Shown one piece after another: positions 9,817 through 20,991 of a stretch of 64,000 nt of DNA. The notes beneath the pieces were generated by a model. The model saw nothing but the letters and a program-made list of their open reading frames with translations. It was not told the DNA's origin and ran no database searches. The stretch is taken from NCBI GenBank assembly GCA_009664345.1, contig CP043547.1, positions 6,042,709-6,106,708 on the forward strand, written 5' to 3'. Numbering within the stretch: the stretch's first letter is position 1; every line of letters begins with the position of its first letter. A program made the translations under genes and the position numbers. The stretch is from Planctomycetales bacterium 10988. GTDB lineage: Bacteria > Planctomycetota > Planctomycetia > Pirellulales > Pb10988.

Positions 9817-10776
9817 CTAGCTCGATTCTGAAGAGGGTTCATCCGAAACCGGCTCACCCGGCGGAACCTTCTCTTCATGCTCATGAGGTAGTTCGTGTGG
9901 TTCGTGTTTAAAAAACCAATAGGGGATCAGAAAAATCGCCAAAGCCAACACGGTAGCAAACCCACCGAGTTGCATAATTCGCCAAACGATCGGCGAGTAG
10001 CGACCTTCTTGAAAATCATAGTGGAAGCAATAAAGAATAATTTGATCCATCGCGGAACCGATTTTTCCTTCGCTCGCTTCAACCAGTGAAAGTTTTAAGG
10101 TTTGACTATTGATCGCAACCCCATAGAGATAGCGGGAAAGCTTTCCCTCTGGAGTGCAAACCATCAAAACCGCCGCATGAGAATATTCTCGGCGAGCGGG
10201 GAGATATTCATATCGAAAGCCAACGGCATCCGCAACGCGACGGATTTGTGCCTCTTGACCTACCAGAAAATGCCAGCCTTTCGCCGCAGCAGGTTTTCCA
10301 TAGGCTGTAGCATACCGTTCTTTGGTCAAGGCCGCCTGCTTGAAAGTCTCGGAAGGATCGATACTGATCGATACAATTTCGAATTCTTCACCCGGCATCC
10401 AATCGGCAAGCGGGTCTTCTCGCAGAGCATCCACCAGACCATTGAGTTGCACGTTGCAGAGCATCGGACAGCTTGAATAGTTTAACGAGAGAATGACCGG
10501 CTTTCCTGATTGAAAATAAGTTCCCAGCGGAACCGGATTTCCCTTTTCATTGTAGAAAAGGGTTTTCAGAGGAATTTGATCGCTGAGTTTCTCCGTGATG
10601 CCGACTTTGTCAATTTCATCCGGCTTTTCTCGAATCACCTGAGCCGAAGTCGAAGAAACAAGTCCGACTAACAGAACCACAAGGCAGACGAAACCCCCAA
10701 TGGATTTCCGAAAAGAAACCATAGCAGAGGGTGTTTTCGTCGAAATTGTGGTCAAGATGTTCATAAAATTGATCAA
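9817..10776 (-). CDS. SCO1/SenC copper chaperone with C-terminal membrane anchor
   Basis: 319 residues of thioredoxin fold. The copper-binding CPMLC motif is at residues 103-107 and the third ligand is His200 in YSHAAV. An N-terminal signal/anchor (about 24-46) and a second helix near residue 275 (LALAIFLIPYWFF) are followed by a His/Glu/Pro-rich tail, so the C-terminus may return to the cytoplasm. SCO proteins deliver copper to the CuA site of subunit II, which is encoded 17 bp downstream. The extra C-terminal helix is seen in several SCO proteins of bacteria with Alternative Complex III. Confidence 0.9.
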   Translation of the reverse strand: MINFMNILTTISTKTPSAMVSFRKSIGGFVCLVVLLVGLVSSTSAQVIREKPDEIDKVGITEKLSDQIPLKTLFYNEKGNPVPLGTYFQSGKPVILSLNYSSCPMLCNVQLNGLVDALREDPLADWMPGEEFEIVSISIDPSETFKQAALTKERYATAYGKPAAAKGWHFLVGQEAQIRRVADAVGFRYEYLPARREYSHAAVLMVCTPEGKLSRYLYGVAINSQTLKLSLVEASEGKIGSAMDQIILYCFHYDFQEGRYSPIVWRIMQLGGFATVLALAIFLIPYWFFKHEPHELPHEHEEKVPPGEPVSDEPSSESS

Positions 10777-10845
10777 GTTGGAGAAGAAACTTAGAAGGAA
10801 GATTGCTACTTCGATTGTATCAAAATTCCTTCTTGATCTTAGGGG

Positions 10846-11142
10846 TTATTTCTCATTTCCCTCGTTTTGATATTCCTTCACGACCAAGTCCATGGCTCGA
10901 TCGATCGGAATCGAAGCCTTGCCGGCCTTTTTGTCAAGCCAGCCATATTGATTAATTTTTGACTGTTGGGCGGCGATCAGATCTTGCGAGAAAGGAACGC
11001 CGGTCTTCTTTCGCTCCGACTCAATCGCCTCAAAGTTATAGTAGGCGACTTGGACCAGCACGATAATGACAAAGGTCAAAATCGTACTCAACAGCCCAAT
11101 GGTGGTGATCAGAGGGATATTCAAGTCATCATATTTTGCCAT
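10846..11142 (-). CDS. Small single-helix membrane protein of the respiratory operon
   Basis: 98 residues with one transmembrane helix (about 10-35) and a charged, soluble C-terminal domain of about 60 residues. I do not recognise a named family. It sits between actF and the SCO gene inside the Alternative Complex III/oxidase operon, 69 bp before the SCO start and 87 bp after actF. This suggests a small accessory subunit (ActG/ActH-like position) or an assembly factor for the supercomplex. No heme, iron-sulfur or copper motif is present. Function is inferred from position only. Confidence 0.75.
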   Translation of the reverse strand: MAKYDDLNIPLITTIGLLSTILTFVIIVLVQVAYYNFEAIESERKKTGVPFSQDLIAAQQSKINQYGWLDKKAGKASIPIDRAMDLVVKEYQNEGNEK

Positions 11143-11229
11143 CGTGCAACGGTCCTTACCAACAAGGCAATCAACGAAACGATCAGTGAAAACTCAATGA
11201 GACGGCCAAAGCGGCTGATTCTCAGAAGA

Positions 11230-12489
11230 TTAAGTATTTTTAAAGGCCAGCGATTCATCCAGGCGAGGATCGTGGATCGCGACGATCGAATGAGCACCAA
11301 CGGTTTTCAGGAAAGCACCCATATATAAACCGCCGACTCCTAGGATACATAACAAATCGATCACTCCGAAGGGGATACCGATCTCAGCCGGCTCCACAGC
11401 GGAACCATGATAGTACTGCGGCATCACTAACCAGAAGATATCCGCGAAATGCATCACGAGCATGTAAATCGCCCAGAGGAACAAAATCGGAACGACTCGC
11501 TTTGCCTTTCGCGACAACAGACCCAAGAACGGGATGACAAAGTGTCCAAAGATCAGCACAAACGAAAGCCCGAACCAGGGACCTTCAAAACGCGGCAGAT
11601 ACCAGACGGTTTCTTCCGGAATATTGGCATACCAGATCAGGAGGAATTGCGAGAAGGCAATGTAACCCCAGAAACAGACGAATCCAAAAAGTAGTTTTCC
11701 CAAGTCATGAAAATGCTCGACATTGACGGCCTCTTTGAGCAGCCCACGTTTTTGGAGCAGATACGACAGAATGATCATCGCCGAGAAGAAGGCACATGCC
11801 GCTCCGGCCAGGAAATAAACCCCGAAAATCGTACTAAACCAATGCGGATCAAGCGACATCAGCCAATCGAACGAAGCGAAGGTGTAAGTCAACCCAATCA
11901 AATACATCGCCGGAGCACTGAAGGATTGCATTTGAATCGTTAGGTCTTTATTTCCATTCTCATCTTGCTTGAGCGATTTCGTAAAGAAATAACGGCTCAA
12001 CCAAATCCAAACCGCGAAGTAGACAACTGCCCGAATCGCAAAGAAGCCCGGATTGAGATAGGGAGTTTTGTGCAAGGTTAAGTCATCAAGTTCCGGGGCA
12101 TTCCAAGGAAAGAGGGCATAGGCAACTTTCATTTCCCCCATGCCGATTAACGGCAACAACATCGGCAGAAGGATCACTAAAAACAACGGAATGAAAATCC
12201 AAACGCTAGCCGCCATACATTCCGAAAGCCGACGGAAGACAACCCCCCATCCCATTCGCACCAGATGGGAAACGGTCACAAAGAAGAGTGCCCCCAAGGC
12301 GATGCTCAGGAAGAAAGAGAAGCTCGTCAGATAAGAATGATAGAAGTAGCTGAGGCTATCGCCTTGAAATAATCCAAGGACCAAAGCGATCGAGAGACAA
12401 ACAACACCAGCGATCATGAGCAGCAGCCAGCGACCAGTCAGCTCTTCTAATTTAGGAGTCGTTTTTAAGGGCGACGAAGTATCACTCAT
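11230..12489 (-). CDS. actF: Alternative Complex III subunit ActF
   Basis: 419 residues with about ten hydrophobic helices; its NrfD-like membrane fold resembles ActC but is shorter at the ends. ActF is one of the two large membrane subunits of the quinol:cytochrome c oxidoreductase and helps hold the quinol site or proton path. Conserved-looking segments include [17 protein letters not shown] and [17 protein letters not shown], which are characteristic of this subunit. It lies downstream of the actDE fusion, separated by a repeat-containing gap of about 176 bp, and upstream of the small membrane protein. Confidence 0.88.
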   Translation of the reverse strand: MSDTSSPLKTTPKLEELTGRWLLLMIAGVVCLSIALVLGLFQGDSLSYFYHSYLTSFSFFLSIALGALFFVTVSHLVRMGWGVVFRRLSECMAASVWIFIPLFLVILLPMLLPLIGMGEMKVAYALFPWNAPELDDLTLHKTPYLNPGFFAIRAVVYFAVWIWLSRYFFTKSLKQDENGNKDLTIQMQSFSAPAMYLIGLTYTFASFDWLMSLDPHWFSTIFGVYFLAGAACAFFSAMIILSYLLQKRGLLKEAVNVEHFHDLGKLLFGFVCFWGYIAFSQFLLIWYANIPEETVWYLPRFEGPWFGLSFVLIFGHFVIPFLGLLSRKAKRVVPILFLWAIYMLVMHFADIFWLVMPQYYHGSAVEPAEIGIPFGVIDLLCILGVGGLYMGAFLKTVGAHSIVAIHDPRLDESLAFKNT

Positions 12490-12593
12490 AAGTCAGCTCA
12501 AGTTCGCAAGTGATCATGTTTTGCAAAAGGAGAAGAAGTTCCACAACGTTGGGGTCGAAAACTTCTCACGTTGATTTCGAATTTATAGAGTTC

Positions 12594-12665
12594 GTGGTCA
12601 AAAGTTTCTTGAGAGTCGCTTTCTCCAAGCACCAAACTGTGTTTCCAGGTTTTGACCACTGGCTC
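12594..12665 (-). repeat. Imperfect ~73-bp repeat with complementary ends, copy 1
   Basis: Begins GTGGTCAAAAG and ends with GGTTTTGACCACTGGCTC on the plus strand, so its ends can pair (GTGGTCAAAA with TTTTGACCAC). It abuts the actDE stop codon and lies in the actDE-actF gap. A diverged second copy is at 22592-22665 in the same orientation and also just after a minus-strand stop codon. The transcript would form a long hairpin; no U-run follows. Confidence 0.6.
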
Positions 12666-14159
12666 TTAACGGAGTTCCCGGAGGGTATCACGGACATCTT
12701 CCGGCACATCTTCAAGGGAAGCCGCTTGGGCACGTTGCAAGGCTTTCAAGTAAAGCACAATTGCCCAACGATCTTCCGGCGGTATTTGATCGCGATAGCC
12801 TGGCATCTTCCCTTGCCCGTTCGTCACGGTATTGAAGAGCCTTCCGACTGGTTGCTTCATCACATGGTCGGAGTGGAACGAAACCGGCTTTGTCCAGGTC
12901 CCTTGCTCCAATTCCATCGCACGATGCGTGACCGGACCATCCGAGTAACCATCAAGCCCATGACAGACCGAACAATAGACACGGAATTTTTCCTGGCCTC
13001 GCAGCATGACTTCTTCGTTGACTTCGATCGGGAAAGAAGTCACCCAAGGCACATCTTGGCCCGGGTCTTGGGCAGAAGCTTGTTCTTCCCCACCCTCTTC
13101 ACTGGAACCTTCTTCCGCATCTCCACTTTCCGAAGATTCCTCAGAGCTATCTTCACTCGGTTGGCTTTCGTTTGTACTTTCTTCGCTATCGCTTTCCTCG
13201 GATTCGCTGCCGCCCTCTTCTTGGCTTTCTGCCCCTTCTTGGAAGGCAACCGTTTGAAAAGGACCTTGGCTTGCCGATTCAGATTGAGCGACCTGATTAT
13301 TCCCGCCAGGTTCTACTCCGCGGTAGAAACGGTCATCCAATTCCAACTCACCTCGAGCAATCGTTCCTGGAACATCAGGCCGCATCGCTCGATAATCAGG
13401 AAAAAGCGTGGAAACGGTTTGGGCTTTGAACTTTGGTTGGAAATCCATATCGAAGATCAAGTGATACTTCGGGGTCTTCGAAGGGGTCGCTCGCATATAG
13501 AGGACAATCGAAGGCGGAATGAGCAGCAAAATGACTGCAATCAAGGAAGCCCAAAAGAAGAAACCTGGCATCTTCGCGGTCGAGTAATCCTCGTAAATAC
13601 TCTCAATGTGGGAAGGATCGAGTTCTTTCAAGAATTCAAGGGTCCCCTCGGCTTGGAATTTCGGGTCCTTGGCATCGATCGTGATAAAGAAGCGATCGGC
13701 GGTTGCCCGACGAAAGCGTTCATTTCGCAAGAGCGGATTCGACAAGCGAGGGAGCTTATTCAAAAGAATCATCGTGGCGAACGCGGTCAACGCACTTCCC
13801 AGCACCGTCAATTCAAAAATGACTGGCATGTTGGAAGGGATGCTGTTGATCGGCTTTCCACTGATCATAAAAGGATAGAATTCCACGTTCGTCATATATT
13901 GCAGACCGAAGGCCGTCAATCCACTGACCACGGCGGCTCCGAAGACAATCCAAGGAATGATCGTCCGCTTGATGCCCATCGCTTCGTCGATGCCATGGAT
14001 CGGAAACGGGGTATGCACATCCCATTTCTGATAGCCGGCATCACGAACTTTTTCGGCAGCATGTAAAACCTGAGCGGGCTTTTTAAATTCCGCTAGGAGA
14101 TAAACCAACTCTTCGGAACTTGTGTCAGTCGAAGGAGCGGTGGTTTCCGATTCACTCAT
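12666..14159 (-). CDS. actDE: ActD-ActE fusion: DUF3341 membrane domain plus cytochrome c
   Basis: 497 residues. Residues 15-225 form an ActD (DUF3341) domain with two hydrophobic hairpins (about 68-90 and 112-135) and a helix at 197-222. Residues 240-305 are a connector and about 308-366 an extremely Glu/Ser-rich linker. Residues 375-497 are a mono-heme cytochrome c domain (ActE) with CSVCH at 396-400 and a distal Met in GKMPGY. In many bacteria ActD and ActE are separate proteins; here the frame is continuous. The heme domain would sit in the periplasm and carry electrons towards the caa3 oxidase. Confidence 0.9.
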   Translation of the reverse strand: MSESETTAPSTDTSSEELVYLLAEFKKPAQVLHAAEKVRDAGYQKWDVHTPFPIHGIDEAMGIKRTIIPWIVFGAAVVSGLTAFGLQYMTNVEFYPFMISGKPINSIPSNMPVIFELTVLGSALTAFATMILLNKLPRLSNPLLRNERFRRATADRFFITIDAKDPKFQAEGTLEFLKELDPSHIESIYEDYSTAKMPGFFFWASLIAVILLLIPPSIVLYMRATPSKTPKYHLIFDMDFQPKFKAQTVSTLFPDYRAMRPDVPGTIARGELELDDRFYRGVEPGGNNQVAQSESASQGPFQTVAFQEGAESQEEGGSESEESDSEESTNESQPSEDSSEESSESGDAEEGSSEEGGEEQASAQDPGQDVPWVTSFPIEVNEEVMLRGQEKFRVYCSVCHGLDGYSDGPVTHRAMELEQGTWTKPVSFHSDHVMKQPVGRLFNTVTNGQGKMPGYRDQIPPEDRWAIVLYLKALQRAQAASLEDVPEDVRDTLRELR

Positions 14160-14249
14160 GGTAGATTCCCATTGTAGGAAGGTCTTCCAGATGATGACCC
14201 TATCACACGTACTATTTTTTGCCGAACACCCTAAAAGATGTCAGCCTCT

Positions 14250-15758
14250 TTATTTGCTATCGCTCTCTGTGTCTTCTTTGTCAGGCTCTTCCGCTTCCGA
14301 CTTCTCCTCTTCTTCTAATTCATCTTTAGGATGAAAGTCAGAGGCTTCCGGATGGTGGGCATGAGCGTGCACATGGGCTTGCGGCATGACCATTTTCACT
14401 TCCGCCATGGCGATGATCGGCAGGAAGCGACAGAACAATAGGAAGAAGGTAAAGAAGACCCCGAAGCTCCCGATGAGCATCAAGACATCCACCCAAGTTG
14501 GCGTGAAGTAATTCCAGCTCGATGGCAGGAAGTCCCGACTCAGCGAGGTAATCGTAATTACGAACCGCTCGAACCACATTCCGATGTTCACAAAAATACT
14601 AATGACGAACATCATCCAAGGCGTCGTGCGGACCTTCTTGAACCAAAACAGTTGCGGACTAATGACATTGCAAAGGAACATTGTCCAGTAGGCCCAAGCG
14701 TAAGGCCCCATGGCTCGGTTGCGGAAGGTAAAGAACTCGTAAGGATTGCCGCTGTACCAGGCCATAAAGAACTCGATGATATAGGCATAACCGACCATCG
14801 ACCCGGTCGCGAGCATAATCTTGTTGATATTTTCCAAGTGCCGCAGAGTGACGAACTCTTTAAGATTGCACCATTCTCGGGCTGGCACAATCAAGGTGAT
14901 CACCATCGCGAACCCACTGAAGATCGCCCCGGCCACAAAGTACGGCGGGAAGATCGTGGTATGCCAACCTGGAAGTTGACTGACGGCAAAGTCGAAACTA
15001 ACGATCGTATGCACACTCAACACCAGCGGAGCCGCCAAACCGGCGAGGAGCATATAACTGATTTCGTATCGATGCCAACTTCGCGAAGAACCTGTCCATC
15101 CCAAGGAGAACAACCCATAGGCGAATTGTTGAATTTTGTTTTTCGCTCGATCACGGAAGGTCGCCAAGTCGGGGATCATCCCCATGTACCAGAAGACCAC
15201 CGAAACCGTGGCGTAGGTCGAAACCGCGAAGACGTCCCATAACAAGGGAGAGCGGAATTGCGGCCAGATCGCATGTTCATTCGGCAATGGAAAGAGCCAC
15301 CAAACCACCCACACCCGGCCAACGTGAATTCCAGGGAAAATCCCCGCACACATGACCGCAAAGATTGTCATCGCCTCGGCAAAGCGGTTGATGCTCGTTC
15401 GCCAATGCTGACGGAAAATGAACAGAATGGCGGAAATCAAGGTTCCCGCGTGCCCAATCCCGACCCAGAAGACGAAGTTGACAATCGGCCAACCCCAGAA
15501 AACCGGGCTTGCATTCCCCCAGACGCCGACCCCGACAAGGAACAAATAACCGATCAACCCTGCAAACATGGTCGCCAGCGAAGCGGAAACCCCAAAGGCA
15601 ATGTACCATGCCAATGGCGGTTTGACTTCCGACAAACGACTGATCTTGTCCGTCAGCGTTGTGAAGTTATTGTCGCCGATAACCAAAGGAGATCGCTGAG
15701 CGGGATCATTTGTCAGCGAACCGTCTCCGGTTTCCGATTTAGGAATGACTAGACTCAT
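14250..15758 (-). CDS. actC: Alternative Complex III subunit ActC (NrfD-like)
   Basis: 502 residues from ATG 15758, preceded by a GAAG ribosome site; the frame is open 17 codons further into actB but without a better start. About ten transmembrane helices of the NrfD/PsrC family are present. ActC is the quinol-binding membrane subunit that docks Act[23 protein letters not shown] is part of the conserved core. The C-terminus is a His-rich then Asp/Glu-rich tail of about 45 residues. Its start overlaps the actB stop by 20 bp, which indicates translational coupling. Confidence 0.92.
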   Translation of the reverse strand: MSLVIPKSETGDGSLTNDPAQRSPLVIGDNNFTTLTDKISRLSEVKPPLAWYIAFGVSASLATMFAGLIGYLFLVGVGVWGNASPVFWGWPIVNFVFWVGIGHAGTLISAILFIFRQHWRTSINRFAEAMTIFAVMCAGIFPGIHVGRVWVVWWLFPLPNEHAIWPQFRSPLLWDVFAVSTYATVSVVFWYMGMIPDLATFRDRAKNKIQQFAYGLFSLGWTGSSRSWHRYEISYMLLAGLAAPLVLSVHTIVSFDFAVSQLPGWHTTIFPPYFVAGAIFSGFAMVITLIVPAREWCNLKEFVTLRHLENINKIMLATGSMVGYAYIIEFFMAWYSGNPYEFFTFRNRAMGPYAWAYWTMFLCNVISPQLFWFKKVRTTPWMMFVISIFVNIGMWFERFVITITSLSRDFLPSSWNYFTPTWVDVLMLIGSFGVFFTFFLLFCRFLPIIAMAEVKMVMPQAHVHAHAHHPEASDFHPKDELEEEEKSEAEEPDKEDTESDSK

Positions 15759-18700
15759 GATCTTCGTGGGCTTCTTCGTCGTGAGAATCGTGAGAATGGT
15801 GATGAGCATGAGCCGGAGCCATACTCAGCGATGGATGCGGATTCCGAATCCGAGCCAGATATTTCGTACGAGGCTTCACATTCAGTTCCGAGAGCATGGC
15901 ATACGCCCGGGGATTGTTGTGAGCCGCAAGAACTCTACTTTCCTTGTCGTTGAGATCGCCGAATTGGATGGCATCCGTCGGACAAGCCTCTTGGCAGGCG
16001 GATTTGAGTTCTCCATCTTTGATCGGACGACGTTCGTTTTTCGCTTGAATTTTGACGTGTTCAATTCGTTGGGTGCAGTAGGTGCATTTTTCCATCACCC
16101 CGCGAGTACGAACGGTAACTTCCGGATTGACTGCCAAGGTCGCCAGTTTGCGTTCGGGATCGACAAGTGGCTTGGTATAGTCGAAGTAGTTGAAACGACG
16201 GACCTTATATGGGCAGTTATTTGCACAGTACCGCGTACCGATGCAGCGATTGTAGGCCATTGCATTGAGGCCATCACGACTATGGACCGTGGCAGCGACC
16301 GGGCAGACCTGCTCACAAGGGGCGTTTTCGCAATGGTGACAACTTAGAGGCTGGGTAGCTACTTCAGGATCCTCAGGATTTCCAGAGAAATAGCGATCCA
16401 GACGCAACCAATGCATCTCACGACCGTTGGAAACTTGTTCCTTTCCGACGACCGGAACATTGTTCTCAGCCGTACACGAAACGAGGCAAGCATTACAGCC
16501 GATGCACTTGGAGAGGTCGACCGACATTCCCCATTTGTACCCTTTGTATTCGTGTTCTTCCCAAAGGCTTTTCAGCGGGGGATGGTGAACCCGATGTTCG
16601 GCGAAGTGAGGCTCTTCTTCGAATTCTTCCACCGTTCCTTCGCGGACCAAATCCCCGACACGTTCTTCAATCCCTTCTTGACCAATCGCATCGATGGCCC
16701 AGTGGTCTTGCGTGGTGGCAAGAGGATAGGATTCGCCAGTAGGCAGGACGGACAAGCCTCCATCGAACTCAGGATTCTCGGAGGTTCGAATGCTATAGAC
16801 ATTCACCCCGACCGGATCGATGCCAGCGGAATCGAGACCGCCCACCTTTCCGGCAGCCGTTCGTCCATATCCCAGGGAAACCCCGACCGAACCGTAAGCT
16901 TGACCCGGCATGAGGTAAACGGGAATCGTCAGCTCACGATCTTTGTATTGCAGCGTGATCTTGGTGTTATCGACAATCCCGAAGGCTTCTGCCGTTTTCG
17001 GACTCATGACCGCGACGTTATCCCAAGTCACTTTCGTGAGCATATTGGGCGTTTCTTGCAGCCAGCCATTGTTGGCAAAACGGCCATCGAAGGAAGTTTC
17101 ACTCGGGGTGAAGACAATCTCCAAGTCGCCGTTTTTGACGGTTTCATCAAAGATGTCGTACTTGAGCTGTAGCTCTACCGGGCCTAACTCAAGATTGGGG
17201 ATATCGGTCGGGAAAGGCTCGGCAGGATAAAGTCCATCATGCACGACCTTTCGCCAAGTCTTCTCGAAATCGCCTTCGGTGAAAATATCTTTCATCGTGC
17301 GGCGGACGATCTCTTGTCCGTCACGCAGGTCGTCTTGAGTGATCAAGGCCAGGACTTCGAGCGTCGACTTTCCTTTTAACAAAGGAGCAATCAAAGGCTG
17401 AGCGACGGTAATCGTGCCGTCCACGGATTGCATGTCTTCCCAGCATTCCAGCGAATGAGCCTTCGCCACATGCCAAGTCGAAGCGAGCGAAGTTTCATCT
17501 TCATATTCACTGAGATGAATCGAGGTGCCGACTTTCTTCAAGGCTTCCGCAAAATCGAGATCGACAGGGGAATTATAGACTGGATTTCCGCCGATCATCA
17601 GCAAGGTATTGACCTTGCCATCTTGCATTTCTGTAACCAAGTCCTTGAGGGCAGCGGTCCCGGTATTCGGCGATTCCTCAACTTCTTTATAGAGAACCGT
17701 CTTGCCGGCATTCCCCAGCTTGCGATTCAGTCGATGAGCACGCAGATGAACCGAAATTGGCTGACGCGGACCAACGACAATTAAGCTTTCTCCTTGATGG
17801 GACATCAAGTCCGAAGCCAAGGCCCGCACGGTTTTCTTGATTTTCTCTCGCAAAGGAAGCGTTTTCGGGTCTTCCTTGGCACGTCCTTCTTCGATCGGTT
17901 CGGCGGAGCCATCCAACTCCTGATCGACGGCTTGTTCAAGCAGAGCCAGCACCAGCCCAATATGCCGACTTTGCACAGGGACGCGGTGATCGGCAGCGAG
18001 ACCCGTTGAAGAGAATTGGCTTTCAAAAACGTAAAGCCGATTCATCTCCCCTTCTTCTGGAGCACGACGACTCGCATATTCTCGCGAAAGTCGCGATGAA
18101 GCAGGATGTTCATTAAAGAGGTCGGTATCGAAGGCAGCGATGATCGTCGCGTCCTTCATTTTGAGGTACATATCATGAGGCGAACCGAAGGCCGCTTCTG
18201 TTGCGAGACGCTCTTGTTCTCGGGAGACTGGCTCGTAAGTTACCCATTTTGCATCTGGGAACTTATCGGCAAACTTCTGTTCCATTGCTTTGACGCTAGG
18301 CGAAGTAGTCGCTTCGGACAGAATGCGTAAGCCTGCCCCTTTTTTCGACTGCAAAGCCTTGAAATGCTGATTGGCGAAGGCTTCAAACTCCAACCAATCG
18401 CGAACAAAATCTTCTCGGTTGGTTCGTTGAACGATGTTTTCGCTACGATCCGGATCGTAAAGATGGAGGATACTCGCTTGGCAAAAAGCGGACGAACCAC
18501 CATTACTTTCGGGATGTTCCGGATTCCCTTCAATCTTAATCGGCCGACCGTCGCGGCTCGTAACCAACAAGCCTCGGGTGGCCCCGGCGATCTCCATGGC
18601 GGTCGCATAATATTGCGGTTCGCCAGGGATTCGATTGGAAGGACGCACTGAAAAAGGAGCGATGATTTCCTTTTCCCACTGACAGCCGGCCAGCCCTAAA

Positions 18701-19032
18701 GCGAACGAGGCTCCCATCAGCTGCATCCAGCGGCGGCGAGAAACTCCTTCAGGATATTCCGAAGCCGCTTGAGGAAATTCGCGATGCAAATAAGCCTCAA
18801 ACTCTGGCGTTCCTTCAAGTTCCTGCAAGCTACGCCAGTAGGCTTTGGGAGATTTCGGGCCTTGCAATGAGAACGGCATCTCCGCCTCAGGAGCAGGCGG
18901 AAGTTCCGAAAGAACGGGCAAAGGCTTGATTTTTTTGGGTTGTTTAGCTTCCACGCTACCTAATTCTTCTTCACGAGGCACAGGCTGACCCGTCTCCGAC
19001 GCTTCGGTGGCGAAAGGTTCTAACGATGACAT
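15739..19032 (-). CDS. actB: Alternative Complex III subunit ActB (molybdopterin-like plus Fe-S)
   Basis: 1097 residues from ATG 19032 (an in-frame TTG at 19041 is weaker). After about 90 residues comes a Tat-like segment ([20 protein letters not shown]), then a large domain of the molybdopterin oxidoreductase fold (ActB1-like, probably without the cofactor) to about residue 800. The C-terminal part is a ferredoxin-like domain (ActB2) with cysteine groups [41 protein letters not shown] and CQEACP, enough for four clusters. It ends in a His-rich tail. The protein relays electrons from quinol to the hemes of ActA/ActE. It overlaps actA by 13 bp. Confidence 0.93.
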   Translation of the reverse strand: MSSLEPFATEASETGQPVPREEELGSVEAKQPKKIKPLPVLSELPPAPEAEMPFSLQGPKSPKAYWRSLQELEGTPEFEAYLHREFPQAASEYPEGVSRRRWMQLMGASFALGLAGCQWEKEIIAPFSVRPSNRIPGEPQYYATAMEIAGATRGLLVTSRDGRPIKIEGNPEHPESNGGSSAFCQASILHLYDPDRSENIVQRTNREDFVRDWLEFEAFANQHFKALQSKKGAGLRILSEATTSPSVKAMEQKFADKFPDAKWVTYEPVSREQERLATEAAFGSPHDMYLKMKDATIIAAFDTDLFNEHPASSRLSREYASRRAPEEGEMNRLYVFESQFSSTGLAADHRVPVQSRHIGLVLALLEQAVDQELDGSAEPIEEGRAKEDPKTLPLREKIKKTVRALASDLMSHQGESLIVVGPRQPISVHLRAHRLNRKLGNAGKTVLYKEVEESPNTGTAALKDLVTEMQDGKVNTLLMIGGNPVYNSPVDLDFAEALKKVGTSIHLSEYEDETSLASTWHVAKAHSLECWEDMQSVDGTITVAQPLIAPLLKGKSTLEVLALITQDDLRDGQEIVRRTMKDIFTEGDFEKTWRKVVHDGLYPAEPFPTDIPNLELGPVELQLKYDIFDETVKNGDLEIVFTPSETSFDGRFANNGWLQETPNMLTKVTWDNVAVMSPKTAEAFGIVDNTKITLQYKDRELTIPVYLMPGQAYGSVGVSLGYGRTAAGKVGGLDSAGIDPVGVNVYSIRTSENPEFDGGLSVLPTGESYPLATTQDHWAIDAIGQEGIEERVGDLVREGTVEEFEEEPHFAEHRVHHPPLKSLWEEHEYKGYKWGMSVDLSKCIGCNACLVSCTAENNVPVVGKEQVSNGREMHWLRLDRYFSGNPEDPEVATQPLSCHHCENAPCEQVCPVAATVHSRDGLNAMAYNRCIGTRYCANNCPYKVRRFNYFDYTKPLVDPERKLATLAVNPEVTVRTRGVMEKCTYCTQRIEHVKIQAKNERRPIKDGELKSACQEACPTDAIQFGDLNDKESRVLAAHNNPRAYAMLSELNVKPRTKYLARIRNPHPSLSMAPAHAHHHSHDSHDEEAHEDHESSHS

Positions 19033-19703
19033 GTTGAACAATCCGTAGGAGGATTAATATTCCACTTTTCTTGTAATTCCGCACCGAGAACTGCCGGGTC
19101 TTCCGGAGCTACCCAATCCAATTGCGTTACTTTATCAAGCGGACGCAAGTTCGGAGCCGGGTTTCGGTGACAATCAAGACACCACGACATACTCAAGTCC
19201 TTGACTTGCCAGACAACTTCCATCTGATCAACACGGCCATGGCAAGAAACACAACTTACCCCACGCGTGACGTGAGCGCTGTGATTGAAATAGACATAAT
19301 CAGGAAGGTCATGCACCTTCACCCAAGGGACAGGAAGTCCGGTCGCGGCACTCTCACGAATCGGCAACAAGGCAGGACTATTGGAATGAATGGCCGTGAG
19401 TGCGACTTGATTGTTTTGATCAGCGGCACTATGGCAATTGGTACAAGTCTTCGTCGGCGGGATCGCGGCAAAAGCGGCTTTATCCACGGTATTATGACAA
19501 TACCGGCAATCCATCTTCAACTTGCCGACGTGCAGAGCATGACTGTAAGGAACCGGCTGGTCGGGCATATAGCCGACATCCAAGGCCGCCGGAGCTCCTC
19601 CATAGAAAATTAAGCCAAAGACGTAGACGCCCATAAAAGCGATGCCGCCTACGACAGCGGGTATGAGCTTATCCACCCAAAGCGGAAAATAGAAGCGATT
19701 CAC
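19020..19703 (-). CDS. actA: Alternative Complex III pentaheme cytochrome ActA
   Basis: 227 residues from GTG 19703, which has a strong GAGGAAG site four bases upstream; the frame is open to 19811 but the extra residues do not look conserved. One transmembrane helix (about 15-38) anchors a periplasmic domain with five CXXCH heme sites: CRYCH, CTNCH, CVSCH, CLDCH and CSTCH. This matches ActA, the multiheme subunit of Alternative Complex III. It is the first gene of the 15-kb respiratory operon, so the operon promoter should lie just upstream. Confidence 0.92.
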   Translation of the reverse strand: MNRFYFPLWVDKLIPAVVGGIAFMGVYVFGLIFYGGAPAALDVGYMPDQPVPYSHALHVGKLKMDCRYCHNTVDKAAFAAIPPTKTCTNCHSAADQNNQVALTAIHSNSPALLPIRESAATGLPVPWVKVHDLPDYVYFNHSAHVTRGVSCVSCHGRVDQMEVVWQVKDLSMSWCLDCHRNPAPNLRPLDKVTQLDWVAPEDPAVLGAELQEKWNINPPTDCSTCHR

Positions 19704-20338
19704 TTCTTCCTCGTTCTTTGATGGGTACCGTAACAGAACAAAACGTGAGAAGTCCCTTACTGGCCTCATGACGCAAAATGGACAATCCAGACTGCGATTG
19801 AACCGTAGCAAGAGAGAGTTCTTACTTACTTCCCTTATGTATGAAGCTCTGACAAAACGGATTCAGAATGAGTCGAAAACACTTTAGCGCCAGTGTTTAT
19901 CCTTCGAATCAGAAGGTTTTGTACGAGCTACTAACAAACTCTAACCCCTATTTCAGATTGAAACAATGTGGCAAATTGTCGCGACGGAAAACCGCCTCCC
20001 CAAAGGGTTTCTTTGCCAAAGGGATTGCACACAATATGCCAATGATCAAGAGTATTGAAAAGGGGGCGAACGCCCCGAGTGACCGTTTTTTCGAAACATG
20101 CGCTAGGAATAACCCTTCTGCTCGCCAAAAGAGCGGTAACTCCTTCTTTTCCACATGTTCGCGATTGAAAAGTCTCCGTGGGAAGAAACAATATCTTGCT
20201 TTCTCCTCACAAAGCTTGAGACAAAAGAGAGAGTCTTTCTATTTTCCCAACCAGTCAACCAAAAAACGACAACTTTTTTGGCACGAATGGAACGGAAACC
20301 AATTTAAAAAATGATTCAAGAAGAAAGGGAGGCACAGG
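19704..20338 (+). other. Divergent intergenic region upstream of actA and the flavin reductase gene
   Basis: About 635 bp between divergent genes and the likely site of the act-cta operon promoter. The plus strand has an open frame of 148 codons (19868-20314), but its basic, Ser/Lys-rich translation lacks family features and a good ribosome site, so I do not call it. I see no clear consensus promoter or terminator. Confidence 0.5.
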
Positions 20339-20953
20339 ATGCTCATCGACCTAGCAACCTTGGACGCAACGACAATTTATCACTTAATGGTTCAGACGGT
20401 CATTCCCCGCCCCATTGCCTGGGTCCTCTCGGAAAATGGGAATCAATCTTACAACCTTGCCCCCTTTTCCTATTTCAATGCGATCTCCAGTTCACCTCCT
20501 ACGCTCATGATTTCGGTTGGCCATAAAAAGAGTGGCGAAAAAAAAGACACATGGCTCAATATTGAAGAGCGTAAACATTTTAATGTGCATATTGTCAGCC
20601 GAGCACAACTGGAGACCATGGTCGAGACCGCCGCTCCGTACGAACACGGAATCTCTGAGGTTGAACAATTAGAAATTGAAACCGTGGAGGAAGAAGGTTT
20701 TCAGCTTCCACGCCTCAAGCAAGCCAAGGTGGCGTTGGCCTGTGAGCTTTACCAACTTCATGAAATAGGAACCGGCCCTCAAGCGTTGATCATTGGAGAA
20801 ATCAAGCAGCTTTATATAGAAGACTCTGTTGTGCAACTTGAAAATTCTCGCTATACCATCGACGCCAATGAAATCGACCCAATGGCCAGACTGGGTGGGA
20901 ATGAATATGTTTACTTCGGGGGAATAGAAAAAGTCATCCGACCGAAAAAGTAA
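20339..20953 (+). CDS. Flavin reductase-like FMN-binding protein
   Basis: 204 residues. The N-terminal [25 protein letters not shown] segment is the flavin-binding signature of the flavin reductase-like (DIM6/NTAB) family of NAD(P)H:flavin oxidoreductases, with [12 protein letters not shown] following. The enzyme binds FMN as a dimer and supplies reduced flavin or reduces small substrates; the actual substrate is not visible. Start ATG 20339 has a GGGAGG site seven bases upstream. A DoxX gene follows after 38 bp, probably in the same transcript, ending at a clear terminator. Confidence 0.9.
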   Translation: MLIDLATLDATTIYHLMVQTVIPRPIAWVLSENGNQSYNLAPFSYFNAISSSPPTLMISVGHKKSGEKKDTWLNIEERKHFNVHIVSRAQLETMVETAAPYEHGISEVEQLEIETVEEEGFQLPRLKQAKVALACELYQLHEIGTGPQALIIGEIKQLYIEDSVVQLENSRYTIDANEIDPMARLGGNEYVYFGGIEKVIRPKK

Positions 20954-20991
20954 TCACAAACGATTTTTATAATCTTCAAGGAAAGAAAACC

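Noticed and set aside
13040-13249. Lys/Ala/Arg-rich, histone-like 69-codon frame on the minus strand
   Set aside because: It is an out-of-frame reading of the Glu/Ser-rich linker of actDE (GAA/GAG codons read in another frame give Lys/Arg), with no ribosome site.
12510-14066. 518-codon open frame on the plus strand
   Set aside because: It is antisense to the actDE fusion over almost its whole length; the translation has no family features and its length follows from the codon bias of actDE.
19868-20314. 148-codon open frame upstream of the flavin reductase gene
   Set aside because: Basic, irregular composition, no good ribosome site and no domain; probably an open promoter region.
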